Shown in pieces: positions 10,804 to 10,891 of a stretch of 10,891 nt of DNA. This DNA is from Micavibrio aeruginosavorus. Its GTDB lineage: Bacteria > Pseudomonadota > Alphaproteobacteria > UBA9219. Made by a program: the position numbers and the translations under genes. Under the pieces are notes generated by a model. That model had not been told where the DNA came from. It did no database searches and saw only the letters and a program-made list of their open reading frames with translations. The stretch's first letter is position 1. Each line of letters opens with the position of its first letter. The stretch lies in assembly GCA_020720905.1 (NCBI GenBank), contig DYNT01000008.1:1-10891 (forward strand), given 5' to 3'.

Positions 10804-10856
10804 CGTCATTCCGGAAGTTTTGCGGTGCTTAAGCGCCGCAAAACTATCCGGAATCC
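10804..10856. repeat. Long near-perfect palindrome, nearly loopless hairpin (dispersed repeat type)
   Basis: ATTCCGGA (10808-10815) pairs with TCCGGAAT (10847-10854). Inside it, AGTTTTGCGG-T-GCTT pairs with AAGC-G-CCGCAAAACT, with one T-G wobble and one bulged A (10846). This gives about 23 bp of stem centred on TTAA with no loop. The outer CCGTCATTCC...GGAATCC ends are of the same general style as the 2465-2585 repeat. Confidence 0.8.
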
Positions 10857-10891
10857 GATTTAGTTTTGCGCTGGAAAAGAAAACAAATCGG

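Noticed and set aside
10699..10809. N-terminal extension of the M16-like protein to 10809
   Set aside because: It would put 37 residues encoded by palindromic repeats in front of a normal signal peptide.

Overview
This window reads as an ordinary chromosomal segment of a Gram-negative bacterium, most likely an alphaproteobacterium. The reasons are the tightly packed rph-rdgB-hemW cluster, a GyrB with the Gram-negative C-terminal insertion, an exported M16-like protein of the inactive-partner type common in Alphaproteobacteria, and dispersed palindromic intergenic repeats. Base composition looks moderately GC-rich by eye. No rRNA, tRNA, CRISPR array, transposase or prophage gene was seen.

Layout. 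Positions 1-2352 hold a minus-strand operon, rph -> rdgB -> hemW, covering tRNA 3' trimming, nucleotide-pool cleaning and a radical-SAM haem-chaperone-type protein. hemW runs off the left edge. The genes are joined by a 12-base gap (rph/rdgB) and an ATGA stop/start overlap (rdgB/hemW). Positions 2353-2734 form a divergent intergenic region with a 121-bp dispersed palindromic repeat and candidate promoters for both sides. Positions 2735-3820 (+) encode an unrecognised predicted lipoprotein. Positions 3933-6377 (+) encode gyrB, preceded by a striking 14-bp perfect inverted repeat whose right arm reaches to within 4 bases of the start codon.

From 6374 to 10698 all genes are on the minus strand: M16-like protein -> pgi (a tight two-gene unit), then a GNAT-family acetyltransferase, then a small ankyrin-repeat-like protein whose stop codon overlaps the gyrB stop codon convergently. 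The right edge (about 10730-10891) carries further palindromes, including a nearly loopless hairpin of about 23 bp.

Most of the window is housekeeping. I do not see a convincing new multi-gene system. The items most worth a second look are the inverted repeat at the gyrB start, the orphan-looking M16 homologue without its zinc motif, the unknown lipoprotein beside gyrB, the stacked palindromes at the right edge, and the ankyrin-like gene that overlaps gyrB and carries a 15-bp in-frame tandem duplication.
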